From Elmis aenea (taxonomy: Eukaryota > Arthropoda > Insecta > Coleoptera > Elmidae), in assembly GCA_947652605.1 (NCBI GenBank), contig OX393577.1, forward strand, positions 57,622,108 through 57,686,107: a DNA stretch of 64,000 nt. The letters run 5' to 3'. Position numbers and translations under genes: made by a program. Within the stretch, counting starts at the first letter, position 1; each line of letters begins with the position of its first letter. The notes under the pieces are model-generated. The model was not told the origin of the DNA. It saw nothing but the letters and a program-made list of their open reading frames with translations, and searched no databases. Below are positions 33,327-44,140 of the stretch, one piece after another.

Positions 33327-33532
33327 TTGCTATAGGCCTCTCAAGCCCTTGAAGTGTGAATACGGGGTATTACTAAATAAAAATTAGTTTGCAATATTTT
33401 TTAAAAAGTATAATATAAAAGCATTAAGTGAGGAATTCCTGACAGGAAATCAGAAAAAAAGCTGCTGATCGAAAATTACATAGAAAGCAAAAGGTCGCTG
33501 GACCTCTAAGGCCCGTGATGTGCATCCTAGGG
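33327..33532. other. Right subterminal part of the outer piggyBac element
   Basis: Noncoding end sequence carrying the near-palindrome GGACCTCTAAGGCCC and the terminus. Confidence 0.6.
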
Positions 33533-33536
33533 TTAA

Positions 33537-34229
33537 TGTTATCAATAGTGTCAAAACGACGTCCTTTGAGCACAGATTTTAATTTTGGGATCACGCGGAG
33601 CCAGGTCAGGTGAGTAGGAAGGCTGGGGGAGGACAGTCTTTTGATTTTTGGTACAAAGCACACGAATTGACCAGGCTGAGTGAGCAGGCGCGTTGTCGTG
33701 GTGGAGGAACCATGATTGTCGCGCTACAACACTGGTCTCTTTCTGCGAATTTTTTCTCCCAACTTTTCAACACTCCTTGGTAGTAATAGAGAATGATTTT
33801 TTACCCTCGAGGCAAAAATTTAAAATGCACAACGCCATCAAAATCGATAAAAACGGTGAGCATCACTTTCACATTTGAGCGAGACTGTCGTGCTCTTTTT
33901 GGCCGTAGAGCACCTGGTCCAACACACTGTGATGACTGGAAATTTGTTTCAATGTCCTAGCCGTAAAGCCAACTTTCATCACCTGTGATGATCCTTTGCA
34001 TAAAGTTTTTATTATCGTTGATTTGTTGAAGGATATCCTGGCAAACAGTCACTCGGTATTCCTTCTGCTAGGCTGTCATCAAACGAGGAACAAATTTTGC
34101 TGCATCTCGATGCATGTTTAAATTTTTCGTCAAAATCTCATGACATGATCCAATCAAGATTTGACCTATTCAGCAAGTTCTCTGACAGTCAGACGACGAT
34201 TGGCACGAACAAGATCATTGATTTTCTGA
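33537..34229 (-). pseudogene. mariner transposase, central piece (2 of 3)
   Basis: In shifting minus-strand frames this shows KINDLVRANRRLTVRELAE (helix-turn-helix end), NLNMHRDAAKFVPRLMTA, then IITGDESWLYGYD with the first catalytic aspartate. It continues RPKRARQSRSNVKVML, HHDNAPAHS-like text in another frame (second aspartate), and LKSVLKGRRFDTIDNI. The order is that of a DD34D mariner transposase of the kind often annotated as SETMAR-like. It is bounded at both sides by insertions: piggyBac (28493-33532) and a Harbinger derivative (34233-35047). It has several frameshifts and stops. Confidence 0.85.
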
Positions 34230-34232
34230 GTG

Positions 34233-35047
34233 TAAGGCCGTTTTCACACACGACGGCAAAACCGCTGCCGTCGGCGTCAGCGCTGCCGACTTCAATGTAA
34301 TCAAATGGGTGCTTTCACACACAGGCGCGGGACGGCAAATTGCCGTCGCCGTCGACGGCAGCGGTTTGTGCAGCCGTCGGTGATCTCGACAATTTCGGAT
34401 GCCGCCGGTCTTGTTCTTCAGAGTTTCCATATAAGAACTGTTTTTTTCAAATAAAAACTAATCTAGGGAGTTATACGTTTTAAATGACAAATATAAAAAA
34501 CTGTAATAGATCAAAATAATTTGTTTATGTATAATTGTAGTCTCACATGTATGTTATTTAATATATAAGTACATATATGTTGGGGTCTATTAAAAATTCT
34601 CATAAATAGTATTGTTACTGCGACCATTTCCTTAGGAGGAATACACGTTCTTATTCTAGTATTCTGGTGCTTAATACTTGTTTCTAATAATTGCACCAGA
34701 ATATCAAACGTATTGGTACTCATTCGAAAGTAATTAAAAAATTTACATTCATCTTCTCTAAGTTTTTCGAACAACGTATAAAAACTTCCTTCCAAATATC
34801 GCACGCTTAAAAGGGGATGAACCCAGTATTTTCTTTTATTTTTATTACATCTGTACTTCCTAAGGTAAATTAGCCCAAGGAGATAACGTTTGTTGACAGC
34901 AGCACACATCCTTTTATCGTCACAACTAAAAACAAACTATTCAGCGGCAGCGGTAATGCCGTCGTGTGTGAAAGACTCGAACTTGCGGTGCCGCTACCGC
35001 TGGCGGCAACGGCAGCGGTATTGCCGTCGTGTGTGAAAACGGCCTTA
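34233..35047 (-). mobile_element. Harbinger deletion derivative inside mariner
   Basis: The ends TAAGGCCGTTTTCACACACG and its complement carry further inverted ACGGCA/TGCCGT-rich text. The target duplication can be read as GTG (34230-34232, 35048-35050) or, with the ends set one base in, as AGTGT. The 3-bp reading fits PIF/Harbinger, as does the coding remnant. GC content of the subterminal arms is far above the surroundings. Confidence 0.8.
34511..34909 (-). pseudogene. Harbinger transposase N-terminal fragment
   Basis: The frame contains KRKYWVHPLLSVRYLEGSFY, TLFEKLREDECKFFNYFRMS, TFDILVQLLE, IPPKEMVAVTILF, and then diverges. The RxYWVHPL...FYTLFEELR.DE.KFFNYFRMS signature is the N-terminal region of arthropod Harbinger transposases. 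Only about 110 residues are recognisable and the catalytic triad is absent. The frame is open, but the element is non-autonomous because the nuclease domain is deleted. Confidence 0.85.
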
Positions 35048-35050
35048 GTG

Positions 35051-35165
35051 TCATCAGTTGAAGTCGAAGGCCTTCCTGGTCGTCTTGAACAGACTCACGA
35101 CCACTTTTGAATGTAAACCATTCATGCCTGCGACTAGGAGCATCTTCGTAGGCCTCCTTCAAAAG
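35051..35165 (-). pseudogene. mariner transposase, N-terminal piece (1 of 3)
   Basis: The minus strand reads LLKEAYEDAPSRRHEWFTFK, SGRESVQDD, then shifted text equivalent to GRPSTSTDD. This is the first helix-turn-helix end and linker of the same mariner gene as 33537-34229. Removing the Harbinger derivative joins the two at the GTG duplication. The sequence before about 35166 is unrelated, so the start codon is lost. Confidence 0.75.
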
Positions 35166-35262
35166 TTTGAAGTTTCCCTAAAAGTTGGCTTTGGAATAGC
35201 AAAATGTGCTTTTTTCTCTCTTTCTACTGAGATATCACTTGCTATATATACAACTAACTGTG
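35166..35262 (+). repeat. Fragment related to the foldback arm at 62699-63300
   Basis: GTTGGCTTTGGAATAGCAAA and the following TGTGCTTTTTTCTC and GAGATATCACTTGCTATA match 63038-63105 with about 15-20% differences. It is a single diverged arm piece abutting the mariner pseudogene. Confidence 0.6.
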
Positions 35263-36123
35263 TTCAGATCAGTAAGATAAGATCAGGTTAGAGGTTGGAA
35301 TTGTTTATGGTGTGGTAAGCAAATCAGCTATTGGTAAAGTATGTAATTAAAAAAGTTAAGCTGTGCAAAAGTTGAGTCGATAAACTAAATTTTTAGTAAA
35401 TATATAAAACCTAAATTCGCATCTCTGTCGGGGACCACTCAACTTTTCTCGGGCGTCCTAGGTTCTCCACCCCTGCCCTAAGGCATTGTCGTTCAATAAC
35501 TCAGTTTACGTTTCCGATTGTTTTTGTTAAATATTTATCCGTCGTCCTCTAGCGTAAATAATTTTTCTTAAGGCGAAACAAATAAAAATGTTCTAATCAG
35601 TAAAACAATCATATCATATTTCAAGTTACTAACGCAGCCTCAATATTTTATTGTGTTTAAAACATAACCTCAAAGGAGTCCAATTCAATTTTCCGTTTCA
35701 AAAGTTTTTCACAAACAAAAACGAAATCAATTACGTTTTATTCGGTGGAAAAGATATAAAGTTATCAAAATATTCATAAAAGTATACAATATAATAAAAG
35801 TAGGACGTCTGATTGAAATACAAAGCTGCAGTATCTGTAATAACAAATTCGTAAGGCGAGAAAGTTAGGAAGTATTATGCAAAAAAGGCAAATAATCTTG
35901 TAAAGAATGCTGAAAGAGTCATTATATTACTTTATTCGATAACGTACTCTTTATACAGGTGTTTTTCTGCCATACGAAGAGTAAGCTTCATTAATTTATT
36001 ACAATTTTTAAAAAATACTATTAGGTCCCGAAGAACAAATTTAGATCCTTCAGGCTATTTAGTTTTTTTATCTGTTTTTTGAGGTTAATTTCGATTCAAA
36101 TTAACCTTGCATCTACCGAAACA
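35263..36123. other. No gene seen
   Basis: AT-rich, with nothing recognised. Confidence 0.5.
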
Positions 36124-36131
36124 TTACACAT

Positions 36132-37857
36132 TAGGGTGAATCGAATTTTATTTTTTCATATTTTTTTTCTGGCGGGGTGCGGAAAAGATGCTCTAGAGGA
36201 ATACAATCAGAAGTCATGAAGACATTATTTTGATATTATTAGTGCAAGTACTGCCCCAAGCCTGCTGAATTTTGAAAAAAAATTGCTGAATGTATGTTAT
36301 AGTTTATGCCCAATAAAAGTATTCAAGGTTAGGCTACAAAATTTTTATAACTTTTTTGGACAATTAAAAGAACAAGAAAATAGAACAGAATGTAAAATCA
36401 CACAAAAACAGTTTTAAAAAAATTAAGATCACTCCAAAATTAAGCTAATAACTTGGTTTTGTAGTCTTTCTTGGTATGATACGACAAGATTCTAATTTAT
36501 TTCTGATCCGTCACCAATTTGACACATCTTTCAGTGATTTGTGTGTGGAGAGGCATCAAACAAAATTTAGGTAAAATATCAGTTTCGACTTTGTCCAGAT
36601 TTGCGATGGCTTCGGAACAGTCAATTGGCAATTCTTTTTGCGTCACTAGATTTCATAGAAATGTGGTGAATGTATTGTGAGCCAGATTTTTTCAATAAAC
36701 TAATGTGCTCTTCGAACAGAACTTTTCTGCGATAGTCCTCATTGCTTTTCCTGCATATCAGCATTTGCTTTTAAGGGCTTAGAATTTGAACCCTTAGTTT
36801 GAGACGTGGATCTTTGGAACTTTGATGTTTGGGAAGCTTCTTCATAAAAGTTTCGTTGCAATTTTTTGGAAATATTGGTTTCGTTTTTACTTGTAGTCTC
36901 TCTATCTAAGGAACACATCGTCATTTTTCTCTGACCTCGCTGGTCTAACAAGAATTCTCCTTCTTTAATGAGTATCTTCCGCGATTTGTCACAAGAACGA
37001 ACTACATTTGCGTGGCAATGTCAAACAGAGTCCTGGCGTCCATTTTGAACTTCTCCAATTTGTTTCTGTAGTTGTCACTATTCTTTCTACATTGATAGGG
37101 CTTTAGGATTGCATGGTATTTGTCTTGATATGTTTTTATTCTCGCTAATATTGTTCGATGCTCTACTGTAGGTAAGGACGCTCTTCTCCAGATTTGTTCT
37201 ATGTCAGTAGTAACTATTTTACTAGTGTCTCTTACCAAATCCAGGAATCGTTTTCTAAGGTTTGCGCGACGTAAATAAAATATTATATCATGCCGTCATG
37301 CCTTCATACGTCGGTAACAAACTATTTGGGAATTCTTTGCCATTACCAAATATAGGACAGTTGTTTGTATCACTGCTACGTAAACGTTTGTACTTTTATT
37401 ACAATAAAATCACACTATCAAATCTCAAATATTCGATATCAGAACGAAACGTGATCTCTTTCTGAAAAAAAATTGAAACTATAAAGCTAAGGGATGCTAA
37501 ATGACATATCCGCTGCACTACCCGCGCACACCACGCGCACGTGACAATAAAATTACCCGGGAAAGTAAGAAAAACGGTGTGTTACATTGTTATTTTAATA
37601 ATTAAAAGCATAAACTGTGATAATGTTCCATAAAGTCGTGAAATTCGTTGTTAAAAATAGAACAAAGGCATTTTAATTTAAAGTAACTTTTTTTAAATTC
37701 TCGAAAACTTTGACGACTTTGGGGCAGTACTTCCATTTTTTTTTTTTTTTAAATACTTTGCACGATTAATCAAAATATACCAGGGCATCTATCGCGCACC
37801 CCCCGAAATCGAAATTCGAAAAAAAATAATTCTCCCATATAAGAGCGATCCACCCTA
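36132..37857 (-). mobile_element. hAT-like element with 8-bp TSD
   Basis: The ends TAGGGTGAATCG and, inverted, TAGGGTGGATCG are flanked by a perfect TTACACAT duplication (36124-36131, 37858-37865). It is 1,726 bp with a degenerate coding region on the minus strand. hAT and P elements both make 8-bp duplications. The short TIRs favour hAT, but I do not see a BED finger or hAT dimerisation motif. Confidence 0.75.
36739..37238 (-). pseudogene. Degenerate ORF inside the 8-bp-TSD element
   Basis: The first frame (37238-37002) reads IEQIWRRASLPTVEHRTILA, ARIKTYQDKYHAILKPYQCR, KLEKFKMDARTLFDIAT. After a shift, SCDKSRKILIKEGEFLLDQR leads into the 36951-36739 frame, rich in S, T, K and Q. I have a recollection of similar IW.KA.IPT....I...I..Y..KY..L.K.Y...K...K...F..D...LFDIA text in arthropod transposon-associated proteins with a Cys-rich segment after it, but I cannot name the family. 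No catalytic motif is visible. The reading is broken at about 37010 and after 36739. Confidence 0.45.
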
Positions 37858-37865
37858 TTACACAT

Positions 37866-38210
37866 CCTTTCGTTGATGAAAAAATTGCCAAAATTAAACT
37901 GGTTAAATTGGTTACCTATCTAATCTTCACACTTGGCTAATTGGTTGCCTTATATTATGAAATTTCGGTGCTTTTTGTAGTTTTTATCAAAATTTGTATT
38001 AAGGGTTTTTCAAATAATAAATGCATTTATTAATCCTTCCACTAAAAATTAAACTCACAGTAACTAATTAAAAACACATAAACGAGAACCCTGTATGAAC
38101 GGGAAGATCATTAATATCTAGTTGTGTAGGAATTGTAGTTTTGCTGCCGTAAACCAACATGGGTTTGGTAATTCTTTTACACAGTTATATTGTCGTATAT
38201 TAAGTGGATT
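37866..38210. other. No gene seen
   Basis: Nothing recognised. Confidence 0.5.
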
Positions 38211-38218
38211 GGTATGAA

Positions 38219-38745
38219 CAAGTGATTCTCAAAGTGGTCTATATCGACCCCCAGGGGTCGACGACGACCTGCTAGGGGTCCATGTCAGCGGGAAGAAAAA
38301 TTGGGGGTCCATGAAATGAAAATGGGGGTCAACGATAGTGGCTCTCATATAAGCAGGACGTGACTTTAATTTTGGCATTCCATGAATGGAATAATCCACG
38401 CACAGATAGTACCTATTTACTTACATAATACTACCTTATAATATAAAAACATATAACTATCTACATAAATTATAAAAGTACCTATGAAGCAAAAATTTTT
38501 AAAACATAAATGTTGATGAAACGTGATGCAGAATTATATTAAAATTTAAGTTATTAGGTATATTTTCCGATATATGAAACTGTTTAAGAATTATTATAAA
38601 CTAGCAGTTGCGCGTGTAAGTTTTTATTTTGTAAAAAAAAGTTGATGAATTTGCAAAAAAAATCAATATCAGGTAAGCAGGGGGTCTACCCAAAACCGAA
38701 AAACATGGCAAGTGGTCTACGACACAAAAAAGTTGGGAACCTCTG
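38219..38745. mobile_element. hAT-type MITE with imperfect TSD
   Basis: The left end CAAGTGATTCTCAAAGTGG and the inverted right end CAGAGGTTCCCAACTTTTTT follow the CAGNGGTTCCCAA pattern of many hAT elements. Both arms contain AGTGGTCTA. Flanks GGTATGAA and GATGAACG differ by one indel, so the 8-bp duplication is decayed. GGGGGTC blocks occur near the left arm. No transposase. Confidence 0.72.
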
Positions 38746-39455
38746 GATGAACGAATATTTTAAGGTACAATCAGGTACAAACGTGATAAAAACTTATAGT
38801 TTGCTTTTTTATCTAAAAGGGGGACTTTACAGAGTTTTCGTTTAATTATTATAAAATTATATTTAAGCAATAAGCATAGGAAAATGAGAAATCTCTACAT
38901 CACTAAATCAAATGTTAGCATTGTTGTATTGTAGTGGTTTAAGAGTAATCTTCAATGTAGAGTCCTTAAAAACGTTAATTAAGTTATTTCAACCAATATC
39001 AAACGTTACAGTGTACAAAGCAATTTGTGTTTAATGATATCAAAGGACTTGTACCTACTAATGTTACCTTAGTAAGTTGTCTAGTTACCTCGTTGAATAC
39101 CAATAAATTATCAGTTAGTTGTATCACTATCAGTGCAGCAAGATACTAGTGGTTCTAAACGTATTTAACTAATTTTAGAATTTTCCAACATTTGCTTTAG
39201 CATTCATCCACTTTTTACAAATGTAAGTGGTAGTGGTATTTTACAGCACGAGCATATTCTTATTGAAGTCAATATTAAATTTTGTTTTTTTATTAACAGC
39301 AAACAAATAAATGTAAATGCACTTTAACAAAATTTATAACATTAACATGAAAAAGACTTTTGGTTTAGTATGAACTTACAAAAATTCGAATATACAAAAA
39401 AAAATTAAAAATAAGTATTGTTAACCCTGGGTTTACCGACCGCGACCATTGGACC
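38746..39455. other. No gene seen
   Basis: AT-rich, with nothing recognised. Confidence 0.5.
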
Positions 39456-40104
39456 CAGTGGCGTAGTTAGAGTTTGTGCCGCCCGGGGCGGTCTCTGAAT
39501 TTGCCGCCCCTATAAATAAGGGTTGCAAACTTTTTTTTTTCCAAAAGCAAGCAGAGATCGACACAAAAAAGTGGAGGGGGGAAAGAAGTGCGCCGCAGGC
39601 GATTTTTTTTTAATTTTCAAACGTGTTTTAACGCAAAGTTAGATAATGTAGAATACAAAATTACAGTTTTACGGTTGAACCTTTTCTGATTTTCATTTTC
39701 CTTAAACAGATCGCCCCCACTCCCACGATATTATTTTTAATAACAGTGAAAAATCCCTGTTACAACAGAATTTAAAACTGCATGGAATTTAATGCCTAAA
39801 ATAAATTAATTGTTTCATAATTTTATTGAACTGTTGGTACCGTTTCATACATTTTATTAGGTAGATACTTGGAATTTCCGTCGTTTTCAGTAAAGCAAGA
39901 TCAAGTAGTCCATTTTATCCCCTAACTTCGATAAGAACTCTTTTTTTTAAATTAATTTTTATGAGTTTAATAGCGCCAGTGCCGGTACCTACTGATTATT
40001 ATATCTACTGTTCCTTCATTACCCCGAGATTTTCATTTTTACCCCCTTTGGGTAGACTAAAACTGCCGCCCCAAAAAAAGTGCCGCCCGGGGCGGACCGA
40101 TTGG
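39456..40104. repeat. Possible hAT-type fragment with CAGTGGCGTAG end
   Basis: CAGTGGCGTAGTTAG is a common hAT-like terminus. GTGCCGCCCGGGGCGG appears both at about 39477 and at about 40080, so the pair may mark subterminal repeats. No opposing terminus CTACGCCACTG follows, so the element is truncated or rearranged. The interior has no coding domain. Confidence 0.45.
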
Positions 40105-40190
40105 GCGAAAAATTGTGGCGGCGAAGAATTGTGGCGGCGAAGAATTGTGTAGGCGAAGAAATGTGGGCGAAGAATTGTGGGCGAAGAATG
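40105..40190 (+). repeat. Tandem repeat, about 16-bp unit GCGGCGAAGAATTGTG
   Basis: Five imperfect units follow one another: GGCGAAAAATTGTGGC, GGCGAAGAATTGTGGC, GGCGAAGAATTGTGTA, GGCGAAGAAATGTG, GGCGAAGAATTGTG. They begin inside the GC-rich fragment end. The pattern suggests slippage. It accounts for the 60-80 codon frames that overlap it on both strands. Confidence 0.8.
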
Positions 40191-40520
40191 TTTTTAAATC
40201 TTTGGGAAGAAGAAGCAATTTTGAGTACAATTAATAGCATCATTTTGAATAATCTTTATAACCTTTATAATCTTGTTAATAAAACATAAAAGTATTATGA
40301 TTTAATAATAATTATTTACATTTTTATGTTCATTTCAAGTACCTTTAACAGTTTACACCTATTTCGTGCAATTTTTCAAAAATAAAAATTGAGTTTCAAT
40401 GGTAAGTTTTAAGTTTACGGGGCAAAAAAAGTTGGTACTCTTCTTCATTCACAATCTGATTTCGGAAAATCCTGGTCCCATCAACCGACTTTGGTACCAC
40501 CAAGTGAGGTTCCCTAGTGA
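40191..40520. other. No gene seen
   Basis: AT-rich, with nothing recognised. Confidence 0.45.
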
Positions 40521-40806
40521 GACGCGTCTGCAAATGCAGTCGTGGCACTATGAGTGGAGTTTTTTTTTTCAAAAGTAGGGGTTGTTTGCAAATGCTATTA
40601 AAAAAGGTATATGGACTGTGCCCCGTGTTTACATGGAATATTCAGGGACAGTAATTGTATATCTATGTACATATATTTAAACGCAAAACATGACTGCAAA
40701 CGCAGTCATGCTTCTCCTGGACTGATTTACTCTGACTGCATATGCAGACGTGTTCCAGTTCATTACTCTAAAATGACTGCATATGCAGCCGCTGTCCGCA
40801 AAGGTG
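40521..40806. repeat. Cluster of CTGCATATGCAG-type palindromes, probable piggyBac right end
   Basis: Near-palindromes GTCTGCAAATGCAGTC (about 40527), TGACTGCAAACGCAGTCA (about 40690), CTGACTGCATATGCAG (about 40732) and TGACTGCATATGCAG (about 40773) occur within 260 bp. The last is followed by CCGCTGTCCGCAAAGGTG and TTAA at 40807-40810. Inverted, that terminus reads CACCTTTGCGGACAGC, close to the CCCTTTGCCTGTCC end of the MITE at 50621. I did not find the left end. Confidence 0.5.
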
Positions 40807-40810
40807 TTAA

Positions 40811-43535
40811 CACACAGTTTGAAGCAATCTTATTAATAAATGACTTTTTACATTGACATAGTAAAATAAATACAAGTTGTTTGACACTATCCTCAATTTA
40901 TCGCTGACTTGGAATATTACATGTATCTAGAAATTTCAACAAAAAGACAGCAACTGCTGAAACATCTTGGATCGTTAGGTATCTTTAAGGAGCAGCAGGA
41001 GAAATCTGAAAAGTTTAAGTGACCATTTCACCAGATATTGGCGTACCATAATTTATATTACCACAACATAAAATGCAACAAACGTCGATTTTAAAGAATA
41101 AATCCCTTACTTATTTATTGCACATGTTTTTAAAAGATAGCAACGTTTCTACATAGCTATTGAATTTCGACTTCACGTTTCTTTCGTCACGCGTGATATT
41201 GTTTGCATAAAATAAACAAAGTAACGTACAAATAAACGTTCCATACGTGCGATTTGAATTATTTAACGCAACTGCAGTATTTATAATCTTATCGCCAGTT
41301 CTAAAGGACAAATCATGCATAATTTCGCATGAAACTGTAAAGAAATAATTTACAAGTCTTGATAAAACGCGTCGTGTTAAACTTAAACTAAAAAGAGTAC
41401 ACCACCAATTGTTTTTACAACTCGTAGGGCAATTCAAGAAACATAAGAGTTACCTCTGGTTAATATTCATGTAAATGCTGTTGGGTGAAAATTACAAATT
41501 ACCCGTACATTTCAAGTACGTGTGTTCCAACTGTATATGGTTTAGATATGCTAATATTTGTATTGATTTTCTGTAAGATATGAGCAGCAAACTGCAGAGC
41601 ACGAGTTGCTGTAATGTCTTAACTTGTTGCCAACATTTCAGTGTCACATCCTTCATTTTGTATCAAAATACAAACAAAACATTTCCCGTAATACACAAAT
41701 ATGAATTTCGTAGTGTTACTTTAATAGTGTTCATTGTTGCCTATTTTATTATAAAAATGGCACGATTTCACTACTGCACACCTTTAGAACTTTGAGCAGG
41801 TCATATTTGAACTACATTGTTTGTATCTAACGGTCATTACACTACCTTACATCAGGTCCCTTGAAATTCCGACATACAAGCAACACAAAGGAACTAAAAT
41901 GGTCTACTCGGCCCAATAGCCTTCAGCTCTACACTGCTGTAGTTATGTAAAATGCTTCCGCATTCGGGTACCTGCAAAGGCTGTTCTAGATGATATTATG
42001 TTATAAATGTTTTAATAAATGGTACCCAACTGTTGTTCATCTTTAAACGAAAAGTAAGGTAAAACTCGGTATGAGTGGTGAAAATGCAGCGGGTGATCGA
42101 GGACTACAAAACCTTTTTTGGTCAAAAAATCGCGAATGATTTGATCTTGTGCGACGGTGCGTTATGGTGTTATAGCGAACCGCTACCTTGCGACTGTTAC
42201 TGAGGACGAAGCTGATAAATCCTTGCCACGAAACGTTGCAAAACACTCAAATAATAATCTTCATTTCGATGTCTGTAAAACATTTCTTGTGTTTTTCGGG
42301 CACTCTTTCGATATTCTTTACTGAGCGAGTCGCCTATGGCCGACTCGGGTGTTGTTCGTCTTCCAAGTCTTCTCTACCACTCTACCGTCGAGAAATTTAG
42401 CAAACCACCGAAAAATCATAGCACCTTTATAAGCCTCACTTTCATAAATCATAGGTTTGTTCCATTAACTACTTCGACGATCCAGTATATGGTCACGAGT
42501 GCGCACAGAATCAATATCGCGTTCCATCATAGTCTCTCTGATAGTTCACCGGACGGTCAGTAATGCGTTCCATCACATCTCAGATCAATTTGTGTACGGC
42601 TTTGCGGACGATCAGAACAGTATTAGAACTAGGGGACGAATTGTTGCCGGGATTTTTACACATGCGCTGTTTATAACTAAAGTGAACTCAGATAGCTATG
42701 CATCGCTCTCCCAATCCCATTTGGTGCTAGATTCTTAAGGTGTTCGCAAATGTTATTTACAGTTAGGCCAGTCGTAAAAGCGTTGTAACAACGGCTAATA
42801 CTGAGCAATACATTTATTAGTACCTACATAGGTCACGCATGCGAATAAAACAGTTCATGCATTGATTCAGGGATTGGTTTTAAACGGCTTGTTGGAGCAA
42901 ACCTAATATTAATCATAACTATCGATAGAAATGTTGTAGCATCATGAAACTTTCAGAAAATTTAACTAAAATATCAAACTTCAAAACGTCATAACTCATT
43001 TACATATAGCTTCACTAACAGCGTTACAAAAATTAACCTACAAAATATTCGGACAGACGGTGTGTGGTACATTTTCAAGAAAAGATTTCCTTATGAATGT
43101 TATGGGCTATTTATTTTGTCTATTATCTTTATTGTACAAAAATTCATATAGTGATGTACAAATCTTTGAAAAAAAACCTTAAGAAATCGCATACCTAATC
43201 TGTCGATGTAAACCACTTTTAGTATTTTAGAATTCTTTTTAAGCAAAATAAAACCTTGATGGTAGACGAAAGAGCCCAAGCATCTCTGTTGCCCTTAAAA
43301 ACGAACTTGGTCTCCTCTGCTGCTTTTCAAAGTGACGGAGAATTGAAGCTGCCTTATGTAAAAAGATGCATTATTGTGATGAAGCTAATTTCCTTCTCTG
43401 AAACTTAATTGCTATCTTCAATTATCTAGTCGTAAGAAGACGTATCTGCTACTCCTTTTTGATGCTGAGTAAAATGCCTTTAGCGTTTAAATTCTTATTA
43501 CCAGCAGCAGCAGTGAATTCCAGCAAAAGAAAGTG
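40811..43535. other. No gene seen
   Basis: A mixed-composition stretch. Short overlapping frames around 42040-42740 are in slightly GC-richer DNA but show no domain and conflict with each other in frame and strand. No RNA gene recognised. Confidence 0.45.
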
Positions 43536-43539
43536 CAGG

Positions 43540-44140
43540 AAGCAGGAATAATTTAAAGTGGTATAGCGTCCAAGGCACACTGATATACCAGGGAACGAGA
43601 AGGCAGATCGCCTAGTCACAATTGGATGTGAGACACCTTTCTTCGGACCAGAACCCGCAGTTAACACATCATATGGAACAGCCAGAGTCTAAACGACATA
43701 TTAACACAGGGACATAATGTCTTCTGGAAATAAGTAGCAGGACAAGCCCACTTCAAGGCTATTCTGTCAAATATCTTCAAACAAAAGACAAAAGAACTAA
43801 AGATAAGCAGAGTAGATATCAGAGCAGCCACAGGTTTCATTACTGGACACTGTCAGCTAAACAAACACTTCCACACAAGAGAGACCGATATATGCAGAGG
43901 ATGTGGTAAAGCAAAAGAAACTCCTCTTCACGTTCTATGCCAGTGTGAAAGATTTACACCCCATCGACGAAGAAATCTGGGGAAAATACCAACCAAAAAG
44001 AGTTAAGGAAAACGCCCTAAAAGAAAATCCTGGAGTTTTTCAAAAACATAGGACTCCTTTAAGGACCTATCACCAGAGAGTACAATAGAAAATTTAATGT
44101 TAATGATCGTGTAAAGAATTAAGTAATATAAAGGTTAGTT
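43540..44140 (+). pseudogene. LINE RNase H end, zinc knuckle and 3' tail
   Basis: In plus-strand frames I read RHTDIPGNEKADRLV, which is the C-terminal helix of a LINE RNase H. Then come CETPFFGPEPAVNTSYGTAR, QAHFKAILSN, FITGHCQLNKHFHTRETDIC and CRGCGKAKETPLHVLCQCERF. The RNase H end, TGHC-LNK helix and C-x2-C-x4-H-x4-C-like knuckle are in the order seen in I-like/Jockey-like elements. There are several in-frame stops. This is the best-preserved relative of the LINE pieces at 17055-17306 and 19042-19345. The tail after 43985 is shared with the 17-kb copy. Confidence 0.8.

Larger units (their letters stand above)
28493..33532 (-). mobile_element. 5-kb piggyBac element inserted in a mariner gene
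   Basis: The ends read CCCTAGGATGCAC at the left and GTGCATCCTAGGG at the right, with TTAA at 28489-28492 and 33533-33536. The left side has one extra A between TTAA and CCC. The subterminal near-palindrome GGGCCTGCGAGGCCC at the left is matched by GGACCTCTAAGGCCC at the right. Its own transposase gene is on the minus strand. Three younger elements sit inside it (28635-29560, 29689-30833, 31666-33326). The transposase N-terminus is missing. Confidence 0.85.

Noticed and set aside
40105..40190. CRISPR-like array
   Set aside because: The units are contiguous without spacers and the sequence is eukaryotic. It is a simple tandem repeat.
40080..40289. Overlapping ORFs rich in arginine and tryptophan at 39961-40289
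   Set aside because: They translate the roughly 16-bp tandem repeat and the adjoining GC-rich fragment. Frames on both strands are equally open.
42040..42740. Cluster of short ORFs in GC-richer DNA as a multi-exon gene
   Set aside because: Frames overlap on both strands, no domain or consistent splice pattern is visible, and composition alone is not enough.
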